Source of the DNA: Rubrivivax gelatinosus IL144
Lineage (GTDB): Bacteria; Pseudomonadota; Gammaproteobacteria; Burkholderiales; Burkholderiaceae_C
Length of the DNA: 64,000 nucleotides
Direction: 5' to 3'
NCBI RefSeq assembly: GCF_000284255.1
Contig: NC_017075.1
Coordinates: 372,001-436,000 of the forward strand
Positions 1-8,005 of the stretch are shown here, in pieces. Every line of letters begins with the position of its first letter. Within the stretch, counting starts at the first letter, position 1. Below the pieces are notes generated by a model. It did no database searches, was not told the DNA's origin, and saw only the letters and a list, made by a program, of their open reading frames with translations. The translations under genes were made by a program, and so were the position numbers.

Positions 1-1068
1 CATGCTCATCGTGTTGCTCACCGTGAACAGCACGATCGAGCCCATCAGCACGGCGATGAAGCCGAAGATCGCCGCGAACATCGCCAGCGTCTGGCCGTAG
101 AACGGGTTGAGCTCCTCGTAGTCGAGCACGGCGAGCGGCTCGTCCTTCAGCGTCGTGCGCAGCAGTTCCTCGACGCGCGCGCGCGCCGCCGGCAGCTGCG
201 ACGTGTGCTGCAGCTGCAGCGCGATCGCCGTGACCTGCGGCGGCGAGGCGCCGAAGACCAGCTTCTGCGCCTGCGACAGGTGCAGCGCGACGTAGACGTC
301 GTCGTACTCCTTGACGCCCTGGAACTCGGCCGCGAGCACGCCGATGTCGGCCACGTTGGGCGCGCCGCGGGGGCTGGCCGCCAGCAGCTCGATGCGCGCA
401 CGGCCGCCGGCCGGAGGCGTCGCCACCGGCCGCGCCGTGCTGTCCGACAGCGCCACGATGTCGTCGGGCAGCGCCGCACCCGAGGCCTCCGGCACCGCCG
501 GCGGCGGCGCGTCCGAGTTCTCGCAGTCCTTGACCTTCAGCGGCCCGCACAGCTTGAGCACCCGCGCCAGGCCGGTGCCGATGATCGCGGTGTCGCTGGG
601 CGTGCCCGACAGCGAGAGGTTGCGCGATGACAGGTTGCGCTGGCCGTAGTCGTTCCACTCGCGCATCCGGTTCTGGTCGTCGACGACGATGCCGGTGACG
701 TAGGCCGTGCGCGAGACGCCGGCGGCGAAGTTGCCGGCGATCGCGCCGAACTGCAGCGACGGCGTCACGACGACGAGCATCGGCCCGAGTTCCGGGTCGT
801 CCTTCAGCGTCTGCATGATGCGTTCGTAACGCGCCACGCCGTAGGCCGCCGGGTTGCCGGTGCCCAGGCGGAAGTAGTCGCGGTGCTGAATCTGCAGATG
901 CCCGCTGCCGACGACGAAGTTGGTCTGCAGGCTGTAGGTGATGTCGCGGATGTAGCCGCCGAACAGCAGCACCGCGGTCAGGCCGAGCACCATCGCGAAC
1001 AGCGTCATCAGCGAGCGCCGGCGGTTGCGCAGCAGGTTGCGCCAGGCCAGGGACAGCGTGCTGTTCAT
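1..1068 (-). CDS. ABC transporter permease, MacB/FtsX type (partial, C-terminus beyond the left edge)
   Basis: This is the inner-membrane permease of a lipoprotein-release or efflux-type ABC exporter; the cargo cannot be told. It is read from ATG at 1068 through position 1 without a stop, giving 356 residues. The start reads MNSTLSLAWRNLLRNRRRS, typical of the FtsX/LolC/MacB permease N-terminus, followed by a membrane segment (about residues 18-38), a long periplasmic domain, and a second membrane segment near the cut end (FAAIFGFIAVLMGSIVLF). The ATG overlaps the stop of the ATPase gene (ATGA), so the two are translationally coupled. An insertion in the periplasmic domain has two cysteines (LCGPLKVKDC) that might form a disulfide. 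The family assignment is firm; substrate and partner are not. Confidence 0.85.
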   Translation of the reverse strand, partial: MNSTLSLAWRNLLRNRRRSLMTLFAMVLGLTAVLLFGGYIRDITYSLQTNFVVGSGHLQIQHRDYFRLGTGNPAAYGVARYERIMQTLKDDPELGPMLVVVTPSLQFGAIAGNFAAGVSRTAYVTGIVVDDQNRMREWNDYGQRNLSSRNLSLSGTPSDTAIIGTGLARVLKLCGPLKVKDCENSDAPPPAVPEASGAALPDDIVALSDSTARPVATPPAGGRARIELLAASPRGAPNVADIGVLAAEFQGVKEYDDVYVALHLSQAQKLVFGASPPQVTAIALQLQHTSQLPAARARVEELLRTTLKDEPLAVLDYEELNPFYGQTLAMFAAIFGFIAVLMGSIVLFTVSNTMSM

Positions 1069-1817
1069 GCCGGCGTGCGCGGCAGCATCTGCCGCCGTTC
1101 GATCGAGGTGATGCGGCCGTCGTGGATGTAGACGACGTCGTCGGCGGCCTCGATGACCTTCGGGTCGTGCGAGGAGAAGATGAAGGACACGTGTTCGCGC
1201 TGCTGCAGCTCGCGCATCAGCGCGATGATGTCCGCGCCGGTCTTGCTGTCGAGGTTGGCCGTCGGCTCGTCGGCCAGCACGATGCCGGGGCGGCGTGCCA
1301 GCGCACGGGCGATCGCGACGCGCTGGCGCTGGCCACCCGAGAGCTGCCCCGGACGCTTGTGCACGTGGGCCTCCAGGCCGACCGAGGCCAGCAGCGCCAG
1401 CGCACGCTCGCGGCGCTCGCGCGGTGCCACGCCTTCGAGCGTCAGCGGGTACTCGACGTTCTCGAAGGCCGTCAGCACCGGCAGCAGGTTGAAGTTCTGG
1501 AAGATGAAACCGAGTTCGCGCCCGCGGAAGTCGGACAGCTCGTCATCGCTGAAGGTGTGCACGCCGCGGCCGGTCACCATGATGCGGCCGCTGCTCGGGC
1601 GGTCGATGCAGCCGACCAGGTTCAGCAGCGTCGTCTTGCCGCTGCCCGAGGGGCCGGAGATCACCGTGAAGCGGTCGCGCAGGATGACGAGGTTGATGTC
1701 GACCAGCGCCGGCACCTCGACGGCGTCGAGTCGGTAGATCTTGGAGACGTCGCTGAGCACGATCGGGTGCACCAGCGATCGGTTGCGGTTGGGGCGCTTG
1801 TCTTCCTGGGGCTTCAT
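1065..1817 (-). CDS. ABC transporter ATP-binding protein, LolD/MacB type
   Basis: Cytoplasmic ATPase that drives the adjoining FtsX-type permease. The 250-residue product shows Walker A (GPSGSGKTT), a Q-loop (IFQNFNLLP), the signature LSGGQ, Walker B (IVLADEPTANLD) and the switch histidine (SSHD). This arrangement and length are typical of LolD/MacB-class ATPases. I chose the ATG at 1817 because conserved sequence begins just after it. An upstream in-frame ATG would add an arginine- and proline-rich stretch unlike the family. No strong Shine-Dalgarno is visible before 1817. It overlaps the permease by 4 bases and is divergent from the glycosyltransferase at 1997. Confidence 0.9.
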   Translation of the reverse strand: MKPQEDKRPNRNRSLVHPIVLSDVSKIYRLDAVEVPALVDINLVILRDRFTVISGPSGSGKTTLLNLVGCIDRPSSGRIMVTGRGVHTFSDDELSDFRGRELGFIFQNFNLLPVLTAFENVEYPLTLEGVAPRERRERALALLASVGLEAHVHKRPGQLSGGQRQRVAIARALARRPGIVLADEPTANLDSKTGADIIALMRELQQREHVSFIFSSHDPKVIEAADDVVYIHDGRITSIERRQMLPRTPA

Positions 1818-1996
1818 CGCGACGTCGTCGGCTCGCGGTCGGAAGTGCCGGGGCGGCAAGTCGGCCGCCTTCGGAGCATCCCGGGATCGTAATGGAACGC
1901 CGTCGGCCGGAGCCCTCGCGTCAACGGGCGAATCCCGGTGCATTCCCGGCCGTCGGCGGCTGCGGCGGGCGCCCGCTTCGCCCGACAATCGATCGC

Positions 1997-3244
1997 ATGC
2001 ACGAAGGAAGGCGATCGCCGACGCGCAAGCCGCGGATCCTGTTCATCGCCGAGGCCGCGACTCTTGCGCACGTGGTCCGCTCGGTGGTGCTCGCCACGAC
2101 GCTCGACGCCGGCCGCTACGAGGTCGGCTTCGCGACCGCGCGCGACTTCCGCGCCCACGCCGAGGCCGCCGGCCTGGCGGTGCGCGAGCTCTACAGCATC
2201 GGCACGCGCGCCTACCTCGACGCCGTGAGTGCCGGGCGCCCGGTGTACCCGTACGCGACGCTGGAGCGCTACGTCGAGGACGACCTGCGTGTCATCGCCG
2301 AGTTCGAACCCGACCTGATCGTCGGCGACTTCCGGCTGTCGCTGGCGGTCAGCGCGCGGCTGGCGAAGACACCTTACCTGGCGATCTCGAATGCGTACTG
2401 GAGTCCGCTGGCCGACGCCCCGTACGAAGCGCCGGTGCATGCGGCGACGCGCATGTTCGGGCCCCGCATCGTCGGCACAGCCTTCGACGCCCTGCGGCCG
2501 CTGATCATCGCCCAGCACGCCTGGCCGATGCGGCGCCTGCGCCGGCGCCACGGCATGCCCTCGCTGGGCCTGGATCTGCGCGCCGTCTTCACCGAGGGCG
2601 ACACGACGCTTTTCGCCGATGTGCCGGCCATGGTGCCCACCGCGGCGGCGGCGTCTGCGGCGCGCTACCGCTACATCGGTCCGGTAGTCTGGTCCCCGCC
2701 GGCGCCGCTGCCCGAGGGGCTGGACGGCGAGGACGGCCGGCCGCTGGTCTATGTCTCGTTGGGCAGTTCTGGGGACCCTGCGGCGCTCGGTCTGGTCGTC
2801 GACGCCGTCGTGGCCTGCGGCGCGCGCGCAGTGGTGGCGGCGCCCTCCGGCTGGACCCATCGCCACGGCGACGCCGTCGTCGCGCGCAGCGTGCTGCCCG
2901 GCAGCGAACTCGCGGCGCGCGCGAAGGTCGTTGTCTGCAACGGCGGCAGCCCCGGCTCGCACCAGGCGCTGGAGCAGGGCACGCCGGTGCTCGGCATCCC
3001 GGCCAACCTCGACCAACTGCTCAACATGCGCTACCTCGTGCGCAGCGGTGCCGGCCTGTCGGTGCGTGCCGACGAACTGTCGCCGGCGTCGCTGCAGGCG
3101 TCGCTGCGGCGCCTGCTGTCCGAGCCCGCGTTCGGCGACCGCGCGCGCGCGGTGCAGCGCGAGTTTGCGCATTACCCCGCGCGGGAGCTGTTTCCCGCCG
3201 TCGTCGACACGATGCTGGGCCCCGCATCCGGGGCCCGGACATGA
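1997..3244 (+). CDS. glycosyltransferase, GT1 (UDP-glycosyltransferase/YjiC-like) family
   Basis: Predicted to transfer a sugar from a nucleotide-sugar donor to an unknown acceptor. The 415-residue protein has an N-terminal Rossmann half starting RKPRILFIAEA and a C-terminal donor-binding half. The latter contains VYVSLGSSGD and the GT1 motif VVCNGGSPGSHQALEQGTP followed by a DQ pair (NLDQLLNM), as in macrolide- and flavonoid-type UDP-glycosyltransferases. ATG 1997 is preferred: an upstream in-frame ATG would add 35 residues of low-complexity arginine-rich sequence. It stands alone on the plus strand, and its stop codon lies inside the terminator of the convergent PEP-CTERM gene. Substrate cannot be inferred. 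Confidence 0.85.
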   Translation: MHEGRRSPTRKPRILFIAEAATLAHVVRSVVLATTLDAGRYEVGFATARDFRAHAEAAGLAVRELYSIGTRAYLDAVSAGRPVYPYATLERYVEDDLRVIAEFEPDLIVGDFRLSLAVSARLAKTPYLAISNAYWSPLADAPYEAPVHAATRMFGPRIVGTAFDALRPLIIAQHAWPMRRLRRRHGMPSLGLDLRAVFTEGDTTLFADVPAMVPTAAAASAARYRYIGPVVWSPPAPLPEGLDGEDGRPLVYVSLGSSGDPAALGLVVDAVVACGARAVVAAPSGWTHRHGDAVVARSVLPGSELAARAKVVVCNGGSPGSHQALEQGTPVLGIPANLDQLLNMRYLVRSGAGLSVRADELSPASLQASLRRLLSEPAFGDRARAVQREFAHYPARELFPAVVDTMLGPASGART

Positions 3245-3268
3245 AAAAGCCGGCCCGAAGGCCGGCTT
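3244..3268 (-). terminator. rho-independent terminator of the PEP-CTERM gene
   Basis: Read on the minus strand, AAGCCGGCC and GGCCGGCTT (3260-3268 with 3247-3255) form a perfect 9-bp stem with a stable TTCG tetraloop, and the 3' side runs into TTTTT (3248-3244). It lies 22 bases after the stop of the PEP-CTERM gene and overlaps the stop codon of the convergent glycosyltransferase gene. Confidence 0.85.
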
Positions 3269-3290
3269 GCATCGGCGGCTCTGTCTCCGA

Positions 3291-4130
3291 TCAGGCTTGG
3301 TTGCGGCGACGGCGGCTGTAGCCCAGGCCTGCCAGCGCCAGGCCGACGAGGGCCAGCGACGCCGGTTCCGGAACGGCTTGGAAGGTCTGGTTGCCGTCGG
3401 CCTGGAAGATCAGCGGGTTGGTCGGGATGCCGCCGCCGTCGACCCAGGTGGTCGGAGGCGTCCAGTCGGTGGTGTTGCCACCGATCTGCAGCGTCGCGAC
3501 GGCATTCGAGGTGTCCAGCGCCGGGTTGAAGTACGCGTCCTTCGTGCTGTCCACGTTCGTGAAGTCGACGTCGGCCGCGAAGTTGAACACGCCGGTGCCC
3601 GCGTTCGTGCCGGTGACGAAGAAGCCGCCGGCCAGGCCCGGGAGGATGTTGCCCGAGATGATCAGCGTGCCGTCGAGGAAGCCGGTGCCGGTGGTCAGGC
3701 TGGCGTTGACGTTCTGGTCGAAGTAGATCGCGAACGAGCCGCCGACCGCGGTGAACGTGGCGTTCAGGCAGGTCGAGGTGCCGACAGCGCCGGACCAGGC
3801 ATTGCAGGTCTGCTTCTCGAGGATCGTCGCCTTGATCGTGAACTCGTAGTTCGAGCCCAGACCGCTGCCCGCCCAGCTCGGGCCGCCGGCGAGCTTGATC
3901 GCTTCGGCGGAAGCGAGGTAGGTGGTGGTCGACACGGTGGCGCCGTCGAACACCGGGGTCGTCGAGATGGCGGTGGCGTTGGACTGCCAGTCGAAACCGC
4001 CGAAGGGATCGACGGTGTAGGTGGTGCCGTTGTCGGTAAAGGTCAGGCTCGGCGCAGCCTGGCTGGGAGCGGCGACGGCCAGCATCCCCAGAGCGCTGAG
4101 TGCCGCCGCGAGAGTCTTGATGTGCTTCAT
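3291..4130 (-). CDS. PEP-CTERM sorting domain protein (exosortase substrate)
   Basis: An exported, probably surface-associated protein processed by exosortase A. The 279-residue product starts with a classical signal peptide (MKHIKTLAAALSALGMLAV..APSQA). Its mature domain is rich in Thr, Gly, Asn and Asp and has no recognised enzymatic motif. It ends with the PEP-CTERM signal: VPEPASLALVGLALAGLG followed by YSRRRRNQA, i.e. the PEP motif, one hydrophobic helix and a basic end. ATG 4130 is chosen because AAGGAAG lies 8 bases upstream and the signal peptide begins there. The gene stands alone, with a sigma-54-like promoter at 4179-4194 and a strong terminator. The sorting enzyme XrtA is encoded at the right end of the window. 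Role of the mature domain unknown. Confidence 0.93.
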   Translation of the reverse strand: MKHIKTLAAALSALGMLAVAAPSQAAPSLTFTDNGTTYTVDPFGGFDWQSNATAISTTPVFDGATVSTTTYLASAEAIKLAGGPSWAGSGLGSNYEFTIKATILEKQTCNAWSGAVGTSTCLNATFTAVGGSFAIYFDQNVNASLTTGTGFLDGTLIISGNILPGLAGGFFVTGTNAGTGVFNFAADVDFTNVDSTKDAYFNPALDTSNAVATLQIGGNTTDWTPPTTWVDGGGIPTNPLIFQADGNQTFQAVPEPASLALVGLALAGLGYSRRRRNQA

Positions 4131-4178
4131 AAGGCTTCCTTGGTGGTGGGCGACGAGAGCCGTCGGCGGGCAAAACAA

Positions 4179-4194
4179 CGCAAAGGGTGTGCCA
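4179..4194 (-). promoter_or_regulatory. sigma-54 (-24/-12) promoter for the PEP-CTERM gene
   Basis: On the minus strand the sequence is TGGCACACCCTTTGCG. The consensus is TGGCACG-N4-TTGCA: the GG and GC dinucleotides have the exact 10-base separation, and 14 of the 16 bases fit. Predicted transcription would start about 12 bases downstream, leaving a leader of roughly 35-40 bases before ATG 4130. The sigma-54 activator PrsR is encoded at 47178-48551. Confidence 0.7.
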
Positions 4195-4251
4195 GCGGTC
4201 ATTCTTCCTTGCAGATCAAGCACTTGGGTTCTCTCGTCGGCCCGCTGCCAC

Positions 4252-4269
4252 GGCCGCTGTAAAGCGGCC
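4252..4269. repeat. inverted repeat, candidate activator site upstream of the sigma-54 promoter
   Basis: GGCCGCT-GTAA-AGCGGCC is a perfect 7-bp inverted repeat lying about 60 bases upstream of the -24 element at 4194, between the PEP-CTERM gene and the divergent acyltransferase gene. A sigma-54 activator often binds at such a distance. A partial relative (GGCCACTGTAG) occurs at 52230-52240 before the other sigma-54-like promoter. Binding by PrsR is only an inference. Confidence 0.35.
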
Positions 4270-4342
4270 CGACACCCGGCGGCGGCTGACGCGGGATCGC
4301 GCGGGAGCACACAATGCGCCGGCGACGACTCCCGGTTTCGCC

Positions 4343-5029
4343 ATGCGCAAGATCACAGGCCTTCAGATCGTTTGCTTCAGCACCATCTTCGCGATCGTGC
4401 TCGCGCTGGCGGGCGGCGGCAGCTGGTGGCTGCTGCGCGACCTGCCGCTGGGCCGCTTCAGCGGCGTGGCGATCGTCGCCGTGGCCGTGCTGGCGTTCTA
4501 CCTGCTGTCGCTACTGGCCTATCGGCTGTTCCTGGCCGTGATGCCGCTGCAGCTCGGCACGCTGGCGCCGGGGTCGCGCGCCGAGTTCGCGGCGCAGGTC
4601 AACATCCTGTTCTATCTGATGGTCTTCAACTCGCTCGTGAGGACCCATTTCGTGCCGGTGCCGCTGATGCGGCTGGTGTACCTGGCGCTGGGCGCGCGGC
4701 TCGGCCGCGACAGCTACAGCGCCGGAGCCCTGCTCGATCCGCCGCTCACGTTCATCGGCGACCGCTGCATCGTCGGCCACGACGCCGTCGTCTTTACCCA
4801 CGTCATCGAGGGCGACCGATTCGAGCTCCACACGGTGCGCATCGGCCATGACGTCACGATCGGCGCCCATGCGGTCGTGATGCCGGACGTCGAGATCGGC
4901 GATGGCGCCATCGTTTCCGTCGGCGCGGTCGTGACCAAGGGCTCGCGCATCGGCCCGGGCGAGATCTGGGGCGGCGTGCCGGCGCGGCGCTTGTCGCAGC
5001 GTCCGCCGCCCAAACCGCCGATCCCATGA
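4343..5029 (+). CDS. membrane-anchored hexapeptide-repeat acyltransferase
   Basis: Probable O- or N-acetyltransferase of the left-handed beta-helix (LbetaH) class. The 228-residue protein has two N-terminal membrane segments (about residues 8-30 and 38-60), then a short linker. From about residue 130 come hexapeptide repeats ending in the family's typical closing sequence DGAIVSVGAVVTKGSRIGPG and WGGVPARRL. A His-Asp-containing stretch (VGHDAVVFTHVIEGD) precedes the last coils. ATG 4343 is chosen because the hydrophobic segment begins right after it; a longer start would add a non-conserved extension. It lies divergent from the PEP-CTERM gene and just upstream of a PrsT-like gene, so modification of polysaccharide is plausible but not shown. 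Confidence 0.75.
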   Translation: MRKITGLQIVCFSTIFAIVLALAGGGSWWLLRDLPLGRFSGVAIVAVAVLAFYLLSLLAYRLFLAVMPLQLGTLAPGSRAEFAAQVNILFYLMVFNSLVRTHFVPVPLMRLVYLALGARLGRDSYSAGALLDPPLTFIGDRCIVGHDAVVFTHVIEGDRFELHTVRIGHDVTIGAHAVVMPDVEIGDGAIVSVGAVVTKGSRIGPGEIWGGVPARRLSQRPPPKPPIP

Positions 5030-5142
5030 TCGCGGGGTCCGGTCGCGCCGCCTGCGCGCCGGGCGTCTCGGCGGGCCGGTCCATCCTCTAGCATCGGTTG
5101 CGGCGCCTGCCGCGGATCGCCAGGACCGGAAGGGGAGACATC

Positions 5143-7926
5143 TTGATTCCTGCACATCTTCGCCGCACGGCCACCACGGCTGCGCTGGCGCTGGCGCTGG
5201 CCGTCCTCGGCGCTTGCGGTGGTCCTTCAGAGTCGGAGCTGCTGGCGTCGGCCAAGGAGTTGATCGCCCAGCAGGACCTCAAGGGCGCTGCCGTGCAGCT
5301 CAAAGCCGTCCTGCAGAAGCAGCCGCAGAACGGCGAGGCGCGCTTCCTGCTCGGCCGCACGCTGCTGGACGGCGGCGACGCCGTCGCGGCGGTCGTCGAG
5401 CTCGACCGCGCCCACGACCTCAAGTACGGCGACGACCAGGTGCTGCCGGTGCTGGCCAAGGCGCTGCTCGCATCGGGCCAGACGAAGAAGGTCACCGACC
5501 TGTACGGCCAGCAGGCGCTGAGCGAGCCGCGGGCGGCCGCCGAACTCAAGGCCACCGTCGCCGTCGCCTACCTGGTGCAGGGCAAGGCCGAGCGCAGCGA
5601 GGCGGCGCTCAACCAGGCGCTGACGGCCGACCCTTCCAATCCGTCGGCGCGCCTGCTGATGGCGCGCCTGACGGCCGGCAAGGGCGACACGCGGGACGCG
5701 CTGGCTCAGGTCGAGGCACTGCTGAAGGACGATCCGAAGCGGCGCGAAGCCTGGCTGCTGAAGGCCGAACTGCTGTGGGTCGGCCAGGGCGATGCCGACG
5801 CTGGCCGCAAGGCCTTCGAGCAGGCACTCGTCGTCGATCCTCGCTACGTCCAGGCCCACTCCGGGCTGGCGACGCTGCTGCTGCAGCGCGGCCAGGTCGA
5901 CGCCTTCAAGGCCCGTGTCGCCGAGATGAAGAAGGTGCTGCCCGGCCACCCGGACACCCGCTTCTACGAGGCGCAGGTCGCCTTGCTGGACAAGGACTAC
6001 CGCAGCGCCCGCGCGATCGTCCAGCAGTTGCTGAAGGCCCGCCGCGCGGGCCCGCGCACGCTGCAGCTGGCGGCGGCGATCGAGATGCTGGACGGCTCGA
6101 CACTGCAAGCCCAGCGCTACCTCACCGAGGCGCTGGACCTCGCCCCTGGCCAGACCGGTGCCCGGCGTCTGCTCGCCGAGGCCTATCTGCGCGCGGGTGA
6201 CCCCGACAAGGCGGTCTCGACGCTGGCTCCGCTGGTCGAAGGCTCGAGTCCCGACGCCGACGCGCTGGCGTTGACGGCCGAGGCCTACCTGCATTCGGGC
6301 GACGTTCGCAAGGCGGAGTCCTTCTTCAAGCGTGCGGTGCGGGTCGACCCCGACTCGACCAAGGCGCGTACCGCGCTGGCGCTGACCCAGATCTCCGGCG
6401 GCAACACCGGCGTCGGCTTCTCCGAGCTGGAGTCGATCGCCTCGGGCGACCGCGCCTCCACCTATGCCGATCTGGCGCTGATCAGCGCCCGCGTGCGCCG
6501 CAACGAAATCCCGGAGGCGCTGAAGGCCGTCGACGGGCTGCAGCGGAAGATGCCCGACGCCGTGCTGCCGCACTACCTGCGCGGCCGCCTGCTCGCCCAG
6601 CGCGGCGACCACGCCGGCGCGCGCGCCAGCCTGCAGAAGGCGGTCTCGATCGATCCGGTGTACTTCCCGGCCGTGGCCGCGCTGGCGGGGCTGGACCTGC
6701 TGGACAAGAAGCCCGAGGACGCGCGTGGCCGCTACACGGCGCTGCTCGAACGCGAGCCGAAGAACCCGCGCGCGATGCTGGCACTGGCCGAACTGCGATA
6801 CGCCGCGGGCGCCAAGCCGGAGGAGATCCTGTCGCTGCTGGTCGACGCCGTGAAGTCCAACCCGGCCGAGGCCGCGCCGCGTGTGGCGCTGATCGATTAC
6901 TACCTCACGCGCCAGGACAGCAAGGGGGCCAACGAGGCGGCGGCGGCGGCGATCGCGGCGCTGCCCGACGACCTGCTGGTGCTCGACGCCGTCGGCCGAG
7001 CGCAGCTCGCCGCGGGCAACACCCAGCAGGCCATCGCCACGCTCGGCAAGGCCGCCGCCGCCCAGCCGGGTGCGGCCCAGCCGCAGCTTCGCCTGGCCGA
7101 TGCGTTCATGGCTGCGAAGGACTACGAGTCGGCGCGCCGCTCGCTGCGCCGTGCGCTGGAGGTATCGCCCCGTCTGTTGGCGGCCCAGCGTGGGTTGGTG
7201 GTCGTCGCGCTGAACGCCGGCCGTCCGGCCGAGGCGCTGGAGGTCGCCCGCAGCGTGCAGAAGGAGCGCCCGAGCGAAGCGGCCGGCTGGCAGATGCAGG
7301 CCGACGCGCAGATGGTGCAGCGCGACTGGAGCGGCGCGATCGCCTCGATGCGCGAGGTGCTCAAGCGCGGCGGGCCCACCGAGGCGGCCAACCGCACCTA
7401 CGAGCTTTACCTCGCGGCCGGGCGGGGAGGCGACGCCGACCAGTTCGCCGCCGGGTGGATGAAGGATCACCCGGGCGACGTGCGATTCCTCTTCCAGGCG
7501 GGTGTCTCGCGCATGGTCCAGCGGGACCTCGCCGGCGCCGAGAAGGTTTTCCGCCAGGTGCTGGCGTTGCGACCGGATGATCCTCAGGCGACGAACAACG
7601 TCGCCTGGCTGATGGTGCAGCAGGGCAAGCCCGGCGCGCTGGAGCTCGCCGAGCGCGCGCAGCGCCTGGCGCCGACCCAGGCGCAGCCGATGGACACGCT
7701 GGCCTCGGCGCTCGCCGCCCAGGGCCAGCTCGACAAGGCTCTGGACTGGCAGCGCAAGGCGATTGCGGCCGAGCCGGCGAACTCGGCGTTGCGGCTGGGC
7801 CTGGCGCGCCTGCTGATCCAGCAGGGCGAGAAGGCGTCGGCACGCGATGAGCTGGAGAAGCTCAGCCGGCTGGGGCCGGGTTTCGCCGGTCAGGCCGAGG
7901 TTGCGCGTCTACTGAAGACACTCTGA
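5143..7926 (+). CDS. PrsT-like TPR-repeat lipoprotein, first copy
   Basis: A large lipoprotein of about 927 residues made almost wholly of tetratricopeptide repeats, in the family of the PEP-CTERM-system lipoprotein PrsT. The N-terminus is a lipoprotein signal with lipobox LGAC. It is followed by GGPSESELLASAKELIAQQD, closely similar to the start of the second copy at 44343-47108 (GGPSADELLATAKDSLAQHD). The ends also match (LGPGFAGQAEVARLLKTL against LGPGFDGQTEVAELLKKVS). I place the start at TTG 5143 because AAGGGGAGA sits 3-5 bases ahead of it and it gives a standard signal peptide; an in-frame ATG at 5098 is the alternative. In exosortase loci such proteins are thought to support polysaccharide secretion; direct function is unproven. 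Confidence 0.85.
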   Translation: MIPAHLRRTATTAALALALAVLGACGGPSESELLASAKELIAQQDLKGAAVQLKAVLQKQPQNGEARFLLGRTLLDGGDAVAAVVELDRAHDLKYGDDQVLPVLAKALLASGQTKKVTDLYGQQALSEPRAAAELKATVAVAYLVQGKAERSEAALNQALTADPSNPSARLLMARLTAGKGDTRDALAQVEALLKDDPKRREAWLLKAELLWVGQGDADAGRKAFEQALVVDPRYVQAHSGLATLLLQRGQVDAFKARVAEMKKVLPGHPDTRFYEAQVALLDKDYRSARAIVQQLLKARRAGPRTLQLAAAIEMLDGSTLQAQRYLTEALDLAPGQTGARRLLAEAYLRAGDPDKAVSTLAPLVEGSSPDADALALTAEAYLHSGDVRKAESFFKRAVRVDPDSTKARTALALTQISGGNTGVGFSELESIASGDRASTYADLALISARVRRNEIPEALKAVDGLQRKMPDAVLPHYLRGRLLAQRGDHAGARASLQKAVSIDPVYFPAVAALAGLDLLDKKPEDARGRYTALLEREPKNPRAMLALAELRYAAGAKPEEILSLLVDAVKSNPAEAAPRVALIDYYLTRQDSKGANEAAAAAIAALPDDLLVLDAVGRAQLAAGNTQQAIATLGKAAAAQPGAAQPQLRLADAFMAAKDYESARRSLRRALEVSPRLLAAQRGLVVVALNAGRPAEALEVARSVQKERPSEAAGWQMQADAQMVQRDWSGAIASMREVLKRGGPTEAANRTYELYLAAGRGGDADQFAAGWMKDHPGDVRFLFQAGVSRMVQRDLAGAEKVFRQVLALRPDDPQATNNVAWLMVQQGKPGALELAERAQRLAPTQAQPMDTLASALAAQGQLDKALDWQRKAIAAEPANSALRLGLARLLIQQGEKASARDELEKLSRLGPGFAGQAEVARLLKTL

Positions 7927-8005
7927 ACGGGCGCCCGCCGGGGCGTCTCTCGAGTTCCTTGCGGCGCCACAGACTCTGAGAATGCGTCGCATCTACACTT
8001 AGCCC

